From Flavobacterium sp. Sd200 (GTDB lineage: Bacteria > Bacteroidota > Bacteroidia > Flavobacteriales > Flavobacteriaceae): a DNA stretch of 64,000 nucleotides. The stretch lies in the NCBI RefSeq assembly GCF_009826935.1, contig NZ_WUMN01000002.1, forward strand, positions 496,001 to 560,000, in the 5' to 3' direction. The notes below the pieces were generated by a model. The model saw only the letters and a program-made list of their open reading frames with translations, was not told the origin of the DNA and searched no databases. A program made the translations under genes and the position numbers. Of the stretch, positions 49,833 through 59,572 are shown piece after piece (within the stretch, counting starts at the first letter, position 1; every line of letters begins with the position of its first letter).

Positions 49833-52118
49833 ATGTCTCTACTCCTCTACATAAACGGGCAACTGACCGACCTTGATGCCGGTACGGTTATAGCCCAGAC
49901 CAAGCAGGTAAACGACCTCAACAGCATAGACAACCGGCAGGCTAATTATACCAACAAATTTAAACTGCCCAAAACCGCAAACAACATGCGCATTATGCAG
50001 TTTTTAACCCTGCCCGGAAATGCGTCGAACGTACCCTACCAAAAAAACGAATGCTCTTTGTACAGCCATACCGGCGAATGCTTTGTGTATAAAGGCTGGG
50101 CGGTGGTTACCGATGGTGGCGACAGTTATGACGTAGCGGTTTATGACGGTATTATAGACCTGTACAAAGCCATTGAGAATAAAACCCTTGCCGATGTTGG
50201 ACTACAGCAACTTGACCATATTAAAAACGTATCGGCAGTTATAAACTCATGGCAAAACACTTCTTTGCCTTACAGGTATATTCTTGCCGACTATAACGGC
50301 GACACAGGACTTACCAACGGCACCCCTGGCAATACCCAACCACAGGTAAACATAGACTATTTGGTGCCCAGCGTAAATGTGGCATGGCTGTGGAACAAAA
50401 TTTTCGAAGAGTTTAATAACGGCATTCAGCCCGGCGGGTCGGTGTTCTTAACACAGGCCTTTAAACAACTCTGGATGACTTTCCCTAAAGGTCAGGTGCG
50501 CACAGAGACCAGTGATGTAAGCCTCTTTAAATGCGCCGACTATCATTTTATACAAAGCACGTCCTATCCGGCAGAGCGCAAAACATATTATGCCAAGTTT
50601 ATATCTACCAGTGTGTATAATTCAGAACTGCTTTCTAACACGGGCGGCATACACTTAAAAGTTTTAAACACTGCAACCTATAAACTAAAAATAAAGGCAA
50701 AGCTTTACGGACACAGAGACCGTGCCTCGCACATACACAAAGACAGCTACCTTAAAATTGGTAAAAACTGCGAAAATATTATCGCAACACGCACGGGCAA
50801 CAATATAATTAACATTTTTGACCAGGAGCCCTACCTTATTTATGGTGAGGAGTTCGAAGCTACATCCAATCCTTTTCAGCTTAATGCCTACGACAGTATA
50901 TGTATGGTTATAGGCGGACAGGGCACTGATAGTTATGAACTTAATGAAAACTGGCCCGGTGATGAGTTTGAAGCAGAACTGATAAGAACAGACCCCCTTA
51001 GCATAGATTTTAGCACGGCTCTTACCGATTTTAGTATTAAAGACTTTATGAACGAAGTGGTGCACCGCTTTGGACTTACTTTGTTTAAAGACAAGTTTAG
51101 CAGCGATTACACATTTTTAACCCTTCAGGAACAATTACAAGCTGCTGATGTTGCAGACTGGAGCAGCAAATTTGTAAAAAAAGTAACCGAGAATTATACC
51201 AATGGTTCTTACGCTAAAAAAAACTGGTTTAAATATGCCTATAACGACAAAGAAAGCACCCATAACGACGGTTATATTGGAATAGAAAACGTAAACCTCT
51301 CTGACACTCGCGATGTTATTAAATCTAAAATATACAGTCCCGAGCGCATACCCACCAGGTATCTGGGCTATGACAGCAACGTCTATAAACTTTGGGAAAA
51401 AGAAACCGTAGAAAACCCTGAACCTGATGAACCCACCGTTACTTATAAAGCCCTGGACAAACGCTATTATTTTATAAATGCCGCACAAAATACTAACAGG
51501 CCAATTATTGTGCGCAGCAATGACCTGAACATTCAAAGCACCACATCTGCATTTTACAGCGAAAGCTATTATGGACTAAAGTTTCAGGAAATTATAAACC
51601 AATACTATGCGCCACTGCAAAGCGTACTCAACAGGGCAGTAACCATAACGGCACAACTATGGCTTACAGATGTTGATATAGCCAACTTCGATTTTAAAAA
51701 ACTGTATTACATAGAACAGCTTTCCTCTTACTTTTTGGTCAACAAAATAAACAATTACATACCCGGAAAAATTACGCAATGTGAATTGGTAAGGGTTCAA
51801 AACAGCAGTATTCCTCCTGCCGAACCTACTATTGAGATTAGCAGCATGACCACGTCTGACCCTTATTTTTACAGCTACGGTAATACTTTTATCATTGATT
51901 ATACTGCATGGGGCTTTATACCTCCCATTGGTATTAATAACTCTCTCGTGGCAGAACTCTCGGCTGACGGAAGTACCGCGTGGAAGCAGGCATCACAGCC
52001 CATTACAGCAGGTTCGCAAAGCTTTACATCCCCACAGTCGTTTATACCGCTCCCCTATATTAGGTTAAGGCATATTTCATCGGGTACGGTCTCTAATGTT
52101 TTTCAGTTTAATTTCTAA
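49833..52118 (+). CDS. Large phage tail or baseplate protein
   Basis: A 761-residue protein. The N-terminal 120 residues (NGQLTDLDAGTVIAQTKQVN, NYTNKFKLPKTANNMRIMQF, KGWAVVTDGGDSYDVAVYDG) look like a tail-associated beta domain seen in Bacteroidota prophages. A C-terminal Ig-like segment (EISSMTTSDPYFYSYGNTF to IRLRHISSGTVSNVFQF) follows. Situated between the tail protein and the tape measure gene. No enzymatic domain is seen. Role as tail tip or baseplate protein is inferred. Confidence 0.6.
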   Translation: MSLLLYINGQLTDLDAGTVIAQTKQVNDLNSIDNRQANYTNKFKLPKTANNMRIMQFLTLPGNASNVPYQKNECSLYSHTGECFVYKGWAVVTDGGDSYDVAVYDGIIDLYKAIENKTLADVGLQQLDHIKNVSAVINSWQNTSLPYRYILADYNGDTGLTNGTPGNTQPQVNIDYLVPSVNVAWLWNKIFEEFNNGIQPGGSVFLTQAFKQLWMTFPKGQVRTETSDVSLFKCADYHFIQSTSYPAERKTYYAKFISTSVYNSELLSNTGGIHLKVLNTATYKLKIKAKLYGHRDRASHIHKDSYLKIGKNCENIIATRTGNNIINIFDQEPYLIYGEEFEATSNPFQLNAYDSICMVIGGQGTDSYELNENWPGDEFEAELIRTDPLSIDFSTALTDFSIKDFMNEVVHRFGLTLFKDKFSSDYTFLTLQEQLQAADVADWSSKFVKKVTENYTNGSYAKKNWFKYAYNDKESTHNDGYIGIENVNLSDTRDVIKSKIYSPERIPTRYLGYDSNVYKLWEKETVENPEPDEPTVTYKALDKRYYFINAAQNTNRPIIVRSNDLNIQSTTSAFYSESYYGLKFQEIINQYYAPLQSVLNRAVTITAQLWLTDVDIANFDFKKLYYIEQLSSYFLVNKINNYIPGKITQCELVRVQNSSIPPAEPTIEISSMTTSDPYFYSYGNTFIIDYTAWGFIPPIGINNSLVAELSADGSTAWKQASQPITAGSQSFTSPQSFIPLPYIRLRHISSGTVSNVFQFNF

Positions 52119-52129
52119 ATGTCCTAAGC

Positions 52130-52420
52130 ATGATACATCAACTTAAAACCATAACTCCGTTTATAGATTTTGGCTTTGGAATAACGCAGCTGAACACAAC
52201 GGCAAATACACCTTTTACTGTGTGGCTGCAAACACTTTACAACCAAAACGCCTATACATTTACACTTATGGCTACGAATGGACAGGTAACGCAAATTTCT
52301 AACTATGAATATATTGTGGTTTACCCCGAACCCGGCACCTATCAAATTAATATAACCGTAGATTCAGCCAATAAAAGAATAAGCCTTGACAGCAATATTT
52401 TAACCGTAATTGTTACATAA
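52130..52420 (+). CDS. Small Ig/PKD-like tail protein
   Basis: A 96-residue protein with an Ig/PKD-like strand layout (FGFGITQLNTTANTPFTVWL, YTFTLMATNGQVTQISNYEY, YPEPGTYQINITVDSANKRI). It sits 11 bases after the large tail gene and ends near the tape measure start, so it is part of the tail block. No specific function can be assigned. Confidence 0.6.
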   Translation: MIHQLKTITPFIDFGFGITQLNTTANTPFTVWLQTLYNQNAYTFTLMATNGQVTQISNYEYIVVYPEPGTYQINITVDSANKRISLDSNILTVIVT

Positions 52421-52424
52421 TAAT

Positions 52425-55400
52425 ATGGCAAACGAAAAAATTGTACTTGCACAGCTTGATATAGACATTAAAGGCTTAATTGCCGCCGCAGGCGAAGCTA
52501 CCGCTGCCTTAAAAAAAATAAACGATGAACTGCAAAACCTAAAAGAATCAGGGCAGGAATCATCGCAATATTTTGCCGGAATGCAGCAACAGGCACAGCT
52601 TTTTACAAAACTGCTGGAACAACAAAAAACAGCTTTACAGGAACAAATAAAGCAACAGGAAAAACTTGCCGAGGCACAAAAAAATGTAGCCGGGGCCTTA
52701 GACAGTACTGCCCGGGCACAACAAAACCTTACTAACAGTATGGCAGCCGGACAGGATTTGACCGCTGAATATGCCGACAACGCAGCCGATGCTACAGATG
52801 CTATTAACGGTCTTAACGCTGCTCTGAATCAAAACAGGGCACTAATGGCTGATAATGCAGAAACTGAAAGACAGGTAAAAACCTTTAATGATTATAAAGA
52901 GCAGGTAACAGAATCTTTTAATTCTATAAACATTTTTAATGGAGGATTAGGCGGGCTCATCAGTCGCGCGCAGGAGGCAGGGGGCACAGGAACATTACTA
53001 AAAAATGCCTTTAGCGGTATTACCGGAGGTATAAAAGGCATGGGACAAGCCATAGCCGCAAACCCACTGGGCATACTGCTTATGGTGCTTGCACCAATTA
53101 TAGAACAGTTAAAAAACTTTGCGCCATTAACCAATGCCGTAGAAAAAGCAATGGCAGCCCTTAGTCCGGTCATAGATATTGTAACTGCACCTATACAAGT
53201 ACTCGCACAGGGTATTACATGGGTTGTAGAAGGATTTACTAAACTTATGGGGGCTATGAGCAGTGCGGCAGGAGAAGCCTCTAAGCTAAAACAGGCCGAA
53301 CAGGAACTGGCAACTCAAATGACACTACAACAATCAGTTAACGAAAAAGTTAAACAACAAACAGATGAGCTTATAAAAAAATCGCAGGACCATACTCTCA
53401 GTGAACGCGAACGCGCCAATGCACTACGGCAGGCTTTTGCAATTGAAAATAAAAATTATTCCGACCGCAAAAAACTGGCTAATGATGATTATGCCAACAA
53501 ACTGAAAAACCTCCAACTCTCCAAAGATCTATCTGATTCAGACATTCAGATACTTGAAGAAGGTACTGCGGCTTCAGTACATAAACTAATGCAGCAAAAA
53601 AACATTAGCAAAGAAGAACTTGATACACTTCAAAAAGCAAAAACCACAAAAATGGGAATTGCTGCCGAAGAAACAAACATAAAAAAGCAACAGGCAAATA
53701 GCTTTAAAACTATTACAGACGAACTTATACAAAAAAGCAAAAATCAAAAATTAAGTGAGGAAGAAAGAATTAATGCACTAAAGCAAGCCACTGCTAATGA
53801 GATTGCATACTATAAAGACAGGAGAGCACAGGCTACCGCAAGTTACAATCAGGCAATGGCCGACGCTTTTAAAAATAAAGGCATCAGGAAAGAAGACATT
53901 GACGGCCTTTTGGCTCATGGCAATGCCTATAAAGAAAAAGCACGGGTACTTAAACTTATGTCTCAGGAGGAAATTAACACCCTAATAAATGCTCATGCCG
54001 AAAAACAACGTCTAAGCAGGGAAGAAATTCAGATGCTGGAAAACCAAAAGGCAGCCGAAAAGCAACTAAAAGACCAGATTGCCGCCGAAGAAAAAGCTGA
54101 GGCAGCAGAACGTCAAAGAGCACAACAGGAACGCCAGAAAAAAGCGGCACAGGATACGGCTCAAAAGCTTAAACTGGAACTGGACCTGCTAATGGAGAAC
54201 GAAAGCCGCAAAACCAAAACTCTGGAGCAGGAACTGGAACTTGCAAAAAAGGTGGCTGCCCAAAAAAAAGCCATTGCCGATGCAGAGTTTGCCGCAACAG
54301 ACAAAACCGGAAACGACATACTTGCTAAAAAACTTGCTTATGCTAAAATAGACAATGAGCTGGCACAGGAAGGAATAGAGAATGCGGCAAAAGTAGCACA
54401 GGCAAAAGTTGATGCGGCAGGCAAAGAAGTGCAGGAATTTATAAACGCCAACCAGAGTAAATTAGACGATGATAAGTTTTTCTCTCAGGAGTCGTATAAT
54501 GCAGAGGTGGCAAGGCTGGATTCTATTGCTCAAAAGCAGGAGGAATATCAAACTTTAAGAAAAAATCTTGGAGTGATAACCGAGCAGGAATATCAGGATG
54601 CCATAAATGCCATACATGATGCTAATAGCGCCACCAAAGACGGGCTAAGGGCAGAAAGAGAAGAGGCAGAGAAAACAAAGTTAGCCATAGACCTTGAAAA
54701 CAAACGCGCAGCCGACACTGCCAATATGGATTATGACCTGGGCTTTCAGCTGGATAAACTGGATGCCGAGAAAAAACAGGAACTTGACGCTGCCGAAAAA
54801 ACCGGAGCTGACAAAAAGCTTATTGAAGATAAGTATGCAAAGCTTGAAAAAGATACCCGCATGGCGGTAATGAACAACAAGCTCGACCTAGCAAACAGCA
54901 CTTTTACAAGCCTGCAGGGCATACTGGGCAAAGAGAGTGCAGCGGGCAAGGCTATGGCTGTGGCACAGGCTACTATAGATACTTACAAAAGTGCCGTGTC
55001 TGCCTACAGCTCTATGAGCGGCATACCCATTGTGGGGCCGGCACTGGGTGCGGTTGCGGCGGCTGCAGCGGTGGCAGCAGGTATTGCTAACGTTAAAAAA
55101 ATTACCAGCACCAAAGCACCTAAAGCAGAGAAAGGCGCACTGTTTAGCATTGGCGGCAACCGCCATAGCAACGGCGGCACTATGTTTACCGGGGCAGACG
55201 GCACCCGCTTTGAGGCCGAAAAAGGCGAGCTTATTGGCGTAATGAACCGTAATGCTGCTGCACACTTTATGGCTTTTAACAACGCATTTCCGGCAGGGGG
55301 CAGCAGTGCCCCAAACTATTTTGCCAATGGCGGCATAGTATCGAGAGAGATTGCTTCGCCCAGCTTAAACGTAGATGAACTTGCTACAAAAATAGCACAG

Positions 55401-55496
55401 GCCAACACCACCATACCTGCACCGGTAGTTGCCGTTCAGGATATTATTGCACAGGGTAACAGCTATGTGCAGGTGCGCGATGCTGCTAATTTTTAG
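52425..55496 (+). CDS. Phage tail tape measure protein
   Basis: A 1023-residue protein from the ATG at 52425 (MANEKIVLAQ), preferred over 52410 because the first five codons overlap the previous gene. It is dominated by long coiled coil (about 15-140, 400-560, 580-800), with hydrophobic or glycine-rich blocks at about 205-290 (GILLMVLAPIIEQLKNFAPL) and again at 870-900 (GPALGAVAAAAAVAAGIANV). The C-terminus repeats GNRHSNGGTMFTGADGTRFE. Such proteins set tail length, implying a siphovirus-like tail. Confidence in the class is high. Confidence 0.88.
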   Translation: MANEKIVLAQLDIDIKGLIAAAGEATAALKKINDELQNLKESGQESSQYFAGMQQQAQLFTKLLEQQKTALQEQIKQQEKLAEAQKNVAGALDSTARAQQNLTNSMAAGQDLTAEYADNAADATDAINGLNAALNQNRALMADNAETERQVKTFNDYKEQVTESFNSINIFNGGLGGLISRAQEAGGTGTLLKNAFSGITGGIKGMGQAIAANPLGILLMVLAPIIEQLKNFAPLTNAVEKAMAALSPVIDIVTAPIQVLAQGITWVVEGFTKLMGAMSSAAGEASKLKQAEQELATQMTLQQSVNEKVKQQTDELIKKSQDHTLSERERANALRQAFAIENKNYSDRKKLANDDYANKLKNLQLSKDLSDSDIQILEEGTAASVHKLMQQKNISKEELDTLQKAKTTKMGIAAEETNIKKQQANSFKTITDELIQKSKNQKLSEEERINALKQATANEIAYYKDRRAQATASYNQAMADAFKNKGIRKEDIDGLLAHGNAYKEKARVLKLMSQEEINTLINAHAEKQRLSREEIQMLENQKAAEKQLKDQIAAEEKAEAAERQRAQQERQKKAAQDTAQKLKLELDLLMENESRKTKTLEQELELAKKVAAQKKAIADAEFAATDKTGNDILAKKLAYAKIDNELAQEGIENAAKVAQAKVDAAGKEVQEFINANQSKLDDDKFFSQESYNAEVARLDSIAQKQEEYQTLRKNLGVITEQEYQDAINAIHDANSATKDGLRAEREEAEKTKLAIDLENKRAADTANMDYDLGFQLDKLDAEKKQELDAAEKTGADKKLIEDKYAKLEKDTRMAVMNNKLDLANSTFTSLQGILGKESAAGKAMAVAQATIDTYKSAVSAYSSMSGIPIVGPALGAVAAAAAVAAGIANVKKITSTKAPKAEKGALFSIGGNRHSNGGTMFTGADGTRFEAEKGELIGVMNRNAAAHFMAFNNAFPAGGSSAPNYFANGGIVSREIASPSLNVDELATKIAQANTTIPAPVVAVQDIIAQGNSYVQVRDAANF

Positions 55497-55615
55497 TGGT
55501 TAATGAGTGTTAGTTATTGGTTATTGGTTATTGGTTGTTGGAAGCTTCACTCAAACCTACAGGCTGGCAACTAACAACTGGCAACCATCAACCAAAAACC
55601 ATCAACCATCAACCG

Positions 55616-56419
55616 TTATTGAAACAGGCAATTAACTACACCCTGAATTTTTTGCCCTGTGGCAATGGGCATTTCCAGGTCGTCTACTATAACACTCGTA
55701 ATTTTTTTAGCTTTAAGCTTATCTACCAATTCGCCTTTAGGAGAAAAAAGCACATGATAACGGTACGATTTGTCTTTAACAAACTCAGCAGCAATATCAT
55801 TGGTCTTTACAGTAAGTGTTTCTCCCTTTTCCAATACAAGCGTTGCCTCACTTACAGGATTAACTCTTCTTGCCCCAAACAAAATAAGGTAAACGGCGTA
55901 TGTGGTACCATCGCTGTCAATATCTTTAGATACCGAAGAGCCATCGCCCGTGGCAACTTCTTCGGTTGTGCCAAATTGGCCTTTATGTACTGTTTTATCA
56001 CGGCAATAAAATCCATCAGGCACAGCCAGTCCGCCAATTACTTCGAACGGATATCCGTAATCAAATTTTTCGTTGTATATATAATAGAGCTTCAGGCTGT
56101 TTGCCCCTTCCAGCGTTAGCCTTGTTTTTACCTCGCCAAAACGTGTTATTTTATCTATTGCTGTTACCTTAAACGTTTGTCCTCTTAAAGCCGTAGCTTC
56201 AGTATATAACGAGGCACTTTTAGCAGGCATGTATCGCTCTGTCTGCTCTGAAGTAATGTTGGTGTAAAAATCCGGGTATCCTAAATTTTCGGCAGTCTTT
56301 GTGCTGATAACTTTTACTGTTTTGCCCTTTAGTAGCTCCGGCATAGTACCCGGATAGTTTATTTGGGCATTGCCTGATAAAGAGCATAATAACACTATAA
56401 AAAACATAAATTTTTGCAT
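55616..56419 (-). CDS. Secreted cargo protein on the opposite strand
   Basis: A 267-residue protein with a signal peptide (FMFFIVLLCSLSGNAQ, residues 4-19). It reads against the late genes, unlike a structural protein. The rest is beta-rich with Lys/Thr strands (GKTVKVISTKTAEN, GQTFKVTAIDKITRFGEVKT, KGETLTVKTNDIA). No domain recognised. The position between the tape measure gene and head genes and the opposite strand make it a moron (lysogenic conversion gene), perhaps expressed from its own promoter. It would act in the periplasm or outside; inferred. Confidence 0.6.
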   Translation of the reverse strand: MQKFMFFIVLLCSLSGNAQINYPGTMPELLKGKTVKVISTKTAENLGYPDFYTNITSEQTERYMPAKSASLYTEATALRGQTFKVTAIDKITRFGEVKTRLTLEGANSLKLYYIYNEKFDYGYPFEVIGGLAVPDGFYCRDKTVHKGQFGTTEEVATGDGSSVSKDIDSDGTTYAVYLILFGARRVNPVSEATLVLEKGETLTVKTNDIAAEFVKDKSYRYHVLFSPKGELVDKLKAKKITSVIVDDLEMPIATGQKIQGVVNCLFQ

Positions 56420-56519
56420 GGCATCTACTTGATTTTAAATTATACAGCCTTTGTAGCTGCCCTGCAATACTACATTTAATACTTTTTTCAATTTTACGGA
56501 AAACCTTTTTTTGAAGATC

Positions 56520-56759
56520 ATGGTAAAAGAAATTTTATCGGGCTGGAAAAACTACCTCGAACGCAGTGAAGTTACAGAGGCTGTTGCCCAAAAAAGAGCT
56601 GCAATTTGTGCCGCCTGCCCCTATGCCAAACACGGCAAATTACTGGCTTTTATTAAAGACAGCCTTACCGAAATTGAGGGTGCTTACTGCAACATTTGCA
56701 AGTGCCCGCTTAGTGCCAAAGTGCGCAGCACAGATATTTGCCCTAAAAACAAGTGGTAA
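56520..56759 (+). CDS. Small Cys-rich zinc-ribbon-like phage protein
   Basis: A 79-residue protein from the ATG at 56520; a TTG at 56511 would add 3 residues. Six cysteines are arranged as CAACPYAKHGK ... YCNICKCPLSAKVR ... DICPKNKW, which suggests a metal-binding site. Its function is unknown. The next gene starts 3 bases after its stop, so it is read with it. Confidence 0.6.
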   Translation: MVKEILSGWKNYLERSEVTEAVAQKRAAICAACPYAKHGKLLAFIKDSLTEIEGAYCNICKCPLSAKVRSTDICPKNKW

Positions 56760-56762
56760 TTA

Positions 56763-57008
56763 ATGACCCGATATGAAACCATAACCGCCCTTGGCGACAA
56801 CTTTATAAAACTAATGGGCAAGAGCCTTGTACCCGTGCATCTGCTGGACTGGAAGGTGTATTATGAGGCCTACCTTAAAGAGCTGGAGTGCCAAAAAAAG
56901 TATTTTAAAAAAGTGCGAAAAACAGCCGTGGTTGCCACCGTGGCAGACAATTACAACATTAGCGAGCGCAGTATGTTTAATGTTATTGCGTTTATGGAGG
57001 GATGCTAG
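56763..57008 (+). CDS. Small putative HTH phage protein
   Basis: An 81-residue protein. The last 30 residues (TAVVATVADNYNISERSMFN, VIAFMEGC) look like a helix-turn-helix. The remainder is charged and helical. It starts 3 bases after the Cys-rich gene. A transcriptional or assembly role is possible; not recognised. Confidence 0.5.
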   Translation: MTRYETITALGDNFIKLMGKSLVPVHLLDWKVYYEAYLKELECQKKYFKKVRKTAVVATVADNYNISERSMFNVIAFMEGC

Positions 57009-57037
57009 TTGTTAGTTAATGGTTGTTAGTTGATGGA

Positions 57038-57460
57038 TCACTCCATCTCCACCCTTTCATTGCCAATAATAATAACGGGTTTGCCGTTTTCGTATCCGGT
57101 TGTAAAGTTGGGAGTGTTTATGTTGGTTTTAATCACTCTAAATTCAGGGTTGGTAAAGCTTACAAAAACCAATGCCCACAAAGATGTGTTTTCGTCCCAC
57201 TGCTGTAAATATACTCCCGTGGTCGATGTAGTTAGCCATTCGGCAAACAACTTACGCTCCAGTTCAAATACTTCCGGATAGCTTTTAAGATAAATATAAT
57301 TACTCTCTTCTCCCGGAATCGTACTAGCAAAACGGCTGTGCAGTATAAACCCGCTGCCCTGAAAAAAAGTGCCCCAGGCATTGAGCGCAGGCAAATCGGC
57401 AATTACAGTTGGCTTTGTGGTTTGTGGTTTCTTTTTGCCGAAGAATTTAGAGAAAAACAT
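57038..57460 (-). CDS. Unknown minus-strand gene in the prophage
   Basis: A 140-residue protein. The start is basic (FFSKFFGKKKPQ), then a beta/alpha mixture (LNAWGTFFQGSGFILHSRFA, ELERKLFAEWLTTSTTGVYL, WALVFVSFTNPEFRVIKTNI). No family is recognised. It faces the Cys-rich and HTH genes and is followed by the AT-rich island. It may be a cargo gene; only its open frame and codon use support it. Confidence 0.5.
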   Translation of the reverse strand: MFFSKFFGKKKPQTTKPTVIADLPALNAWGTFFQGSGFILHSRFASTIPGEESNYIYLKSYPEVFELERKLFAEWLTTSTTGVYLQQWDENTSLWALVFVSFTNPEFRVIKTNINTPNFTTGYENGKPVIIIGNERVEME

Positions 57461-57736
57461 AAGTAGGTCGAAAGTTTAAAAGTCCTAAAGTCGAAAGCAG
57501 CTAAAGTAGTGAAAACCGATTAAATGAAAGTTCAGGAAAATTGTAAAGTTGAATGAATGGATGAAGTCCTCCCTCTCTCCAAAGGGTAACTATATAAATT
57601 AATCCTGCTTATATTTTAAATAGCACTAGTGAACTTCTAATACACTTATAAAAACTAAATAGTATTTCATAACAACTTAACGACTACACAGTATTGTTAT
57701 AAATATTTTGTAATATTGTTAAAATAATATCTTTTT

Positions 57737-59033
57737 ATGACAGCAATTGTAGGTGTTTTAAATTCACAAGGTATAGCCATTGCAGCGGATAGTGCAGTAA
57801 CGGTTTCAGGGAATAATGTAAAGAAAGTTTATAATCGAAGTAATAAAATTTTCACGCTTTCAAAATTTCATCCGGTAGGGATTGCCATTTATAACAGTGC
57901 TGATTTTATGGGTATTCCTTTGGAAACTTTAATAAAAATGTACAGAAAAAATCTTACTGATGAAGCTTTCGATACAGTAGAAGAATATAAAAATGATTTT
58001 ATAGCTTTTTTAAAATCTCAATTGAAAAATGTTAGTAAAGAATACAAAGTTGATTCATTTTATAGATTTTGTTCATGGGCGCATATGACAATAATTAACA
58101 ATATTATCCAAGCTTTAGATGAGCATGAAACAGATATCTATAGTTTAGAACAAGATGTAAGAACGCCTATATTTCATGATATATCAAATGACATATTAAA
58201 TAAATATTCCATAAAATTAGATACTTTTGATAAAGTGAGCTATATGGATGTAAGTTTTGAGGACTACTGTAGCCAATACAACGAGGAACTAAAAACAATT
58301 AAGAATTATATTGAAGAAGAAGTTAATAAAGAGTACGATGGATTTACTTTAAATGACGAACATTATGAGCAAATAAAAAATATATTATATAAGCTTATTA
58401 ATATTGAATTCATTTTTGAAAATTACTGTGGATTAGTTTTTATAGGATTTGGTGAAACCGAAATTTATCCATCAAGTCATCATGTATTAGTTGGAACATC
58501 AATCATCGATAATACTCGTATAAGAATGATGGATGTAATAAAAATTAATCCTGGGGTGCTTAATTCCTTATGCTCAGGCTGATGTTACGACTACTGTATT
58601 AACTGGTGTAGACCCCAATTATAAAGATGAGGTGAAAAAATCAGTTAAAAGTGCTTTTAATACAGCCTCATCACAAATCTCAACAATTCTTGAACATAAT
58701 GAATTGTCAAGGCAAATTGATGATGCAATGACAAAAATATCAGATGAGCTTATACAAAATCTTGAAATTTACCAGTGGACAAAAATCACAGGTCCGCTGT
58801 TAGAGATATTAGCTCATATGGGAAAAGAAGATATGTCAGAACTTGCCGAGTCGTTAGTTAATATTACATCTTTAAAGCGTAAATTTACGTCGTCAAATTC
58901 TTCTGATGAAAGTGTTGGTGGTCCAGTCGATGTCGCTGTTATTTCTAAAGGCGATGGTTTTATTTGGATAAAACGTAAGCATTACTTTGATTTATTACAC
59001 AACCAACCATTTAAAGATAAGTATTTTAAATAA
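57737..59033 (+). pseudogene. Frameshifted HslV/proteasome-like Ntn hydrolase gene
   Basis: Two open frames read as one gene. The N-terminal part (57737-58582) starts MTAIVGVLNSQGIAIAADS: Thr2 matches the catalytic threonine, Asp18 is at the expected 17th place, and Lys37 in NKIF is near the Lys33 of HslV and proteasome beta subunits; a late strand YCGLVFIGFGETEIYPS also fits. The reading frame breaks at a GGGG run near 58551-58555. Removing one G continues as LIPYAQADVTTTVLTGVDPN into the second frame (to 59033), as in family C-termini. It is either a pseudogene, a sequence error, or a +1 shift gene. AT-rich relative to neighbours. Confidence 0.65.
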
Positions 59034-59037
59034 TGAT

Positions 59038-59244
59038 ATGAATAAATTAAAGAAACAACAACTTAGCGAAATATATCTACCGAAGGTTATTAAGGAGTCT
59101 ACTGTTATAATAACAAATACTAGATTAAAAGCGGAAAATGTATTACGACAAACATATCCATCAATTTCTGTATCTGACGAAATTGAGAATGTTGTTAAAC
59201 GGGAATTTAATAAAATCAGGATAAGTATTAATCCTGAAGGTTAA
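59038..59244 (+). CDS. Small protein after the Ntn hydrolase gene
   Basis: A 68-residue charged protein (MNKLKKQQLSEIYLPKVIKE, RLKAENVLRQTYPSISVSDE). Its ATG follows the stop of the Ntn gene by 5 bases, so it is likely co-transcribed and may be a partner. AT-rich like the preceding gene. No family recognised. Confidence 0.5.
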   Translation: MNKLKKQQLSEIYLPKVIKESTVIITNTRLKAENVLRQTYPSISVSDEIENVVKREFNKIRISINPEG

Positions 59245-59572
59245 TATAAACTGTAAACTGGTTTATAGTTACCCTTCAAACGAGAGGGGGAACAGCTATA
59301 CTCATACTTATTAAGCGCTCTGATAATATTTTATACTACAAACAGGAAACAATCCAATAACCTAAATAAAAATCAGGCATGAGTGTAGCTTCTGACAACC
59401 AATAACTATCAACCACTGCACCCACCGCTTCAGTAAACAAATAAAAACCCGCCGTACCTTTGCACTGTAATTACAACAATACTTTAAATGTTGCCCGGGC
59501 ATTTAAAATTTAGAATTCAGCATTTAAGATAAATATTTCAATCATTCAATATTTCAATTTTTAAATAAATGA
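59245..59572 (+). other. Repeat-remnant spacer before the prohead protease
   Basis: No gene. It holds a degenerate REP piece (GAGAGGGGGAACAGCTATAC), a GGCATGAGTGTAGCTTC unit near 59377, and a low-G leader rich in TTCAAT directly before the next start codon. Confidence 0.65.
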
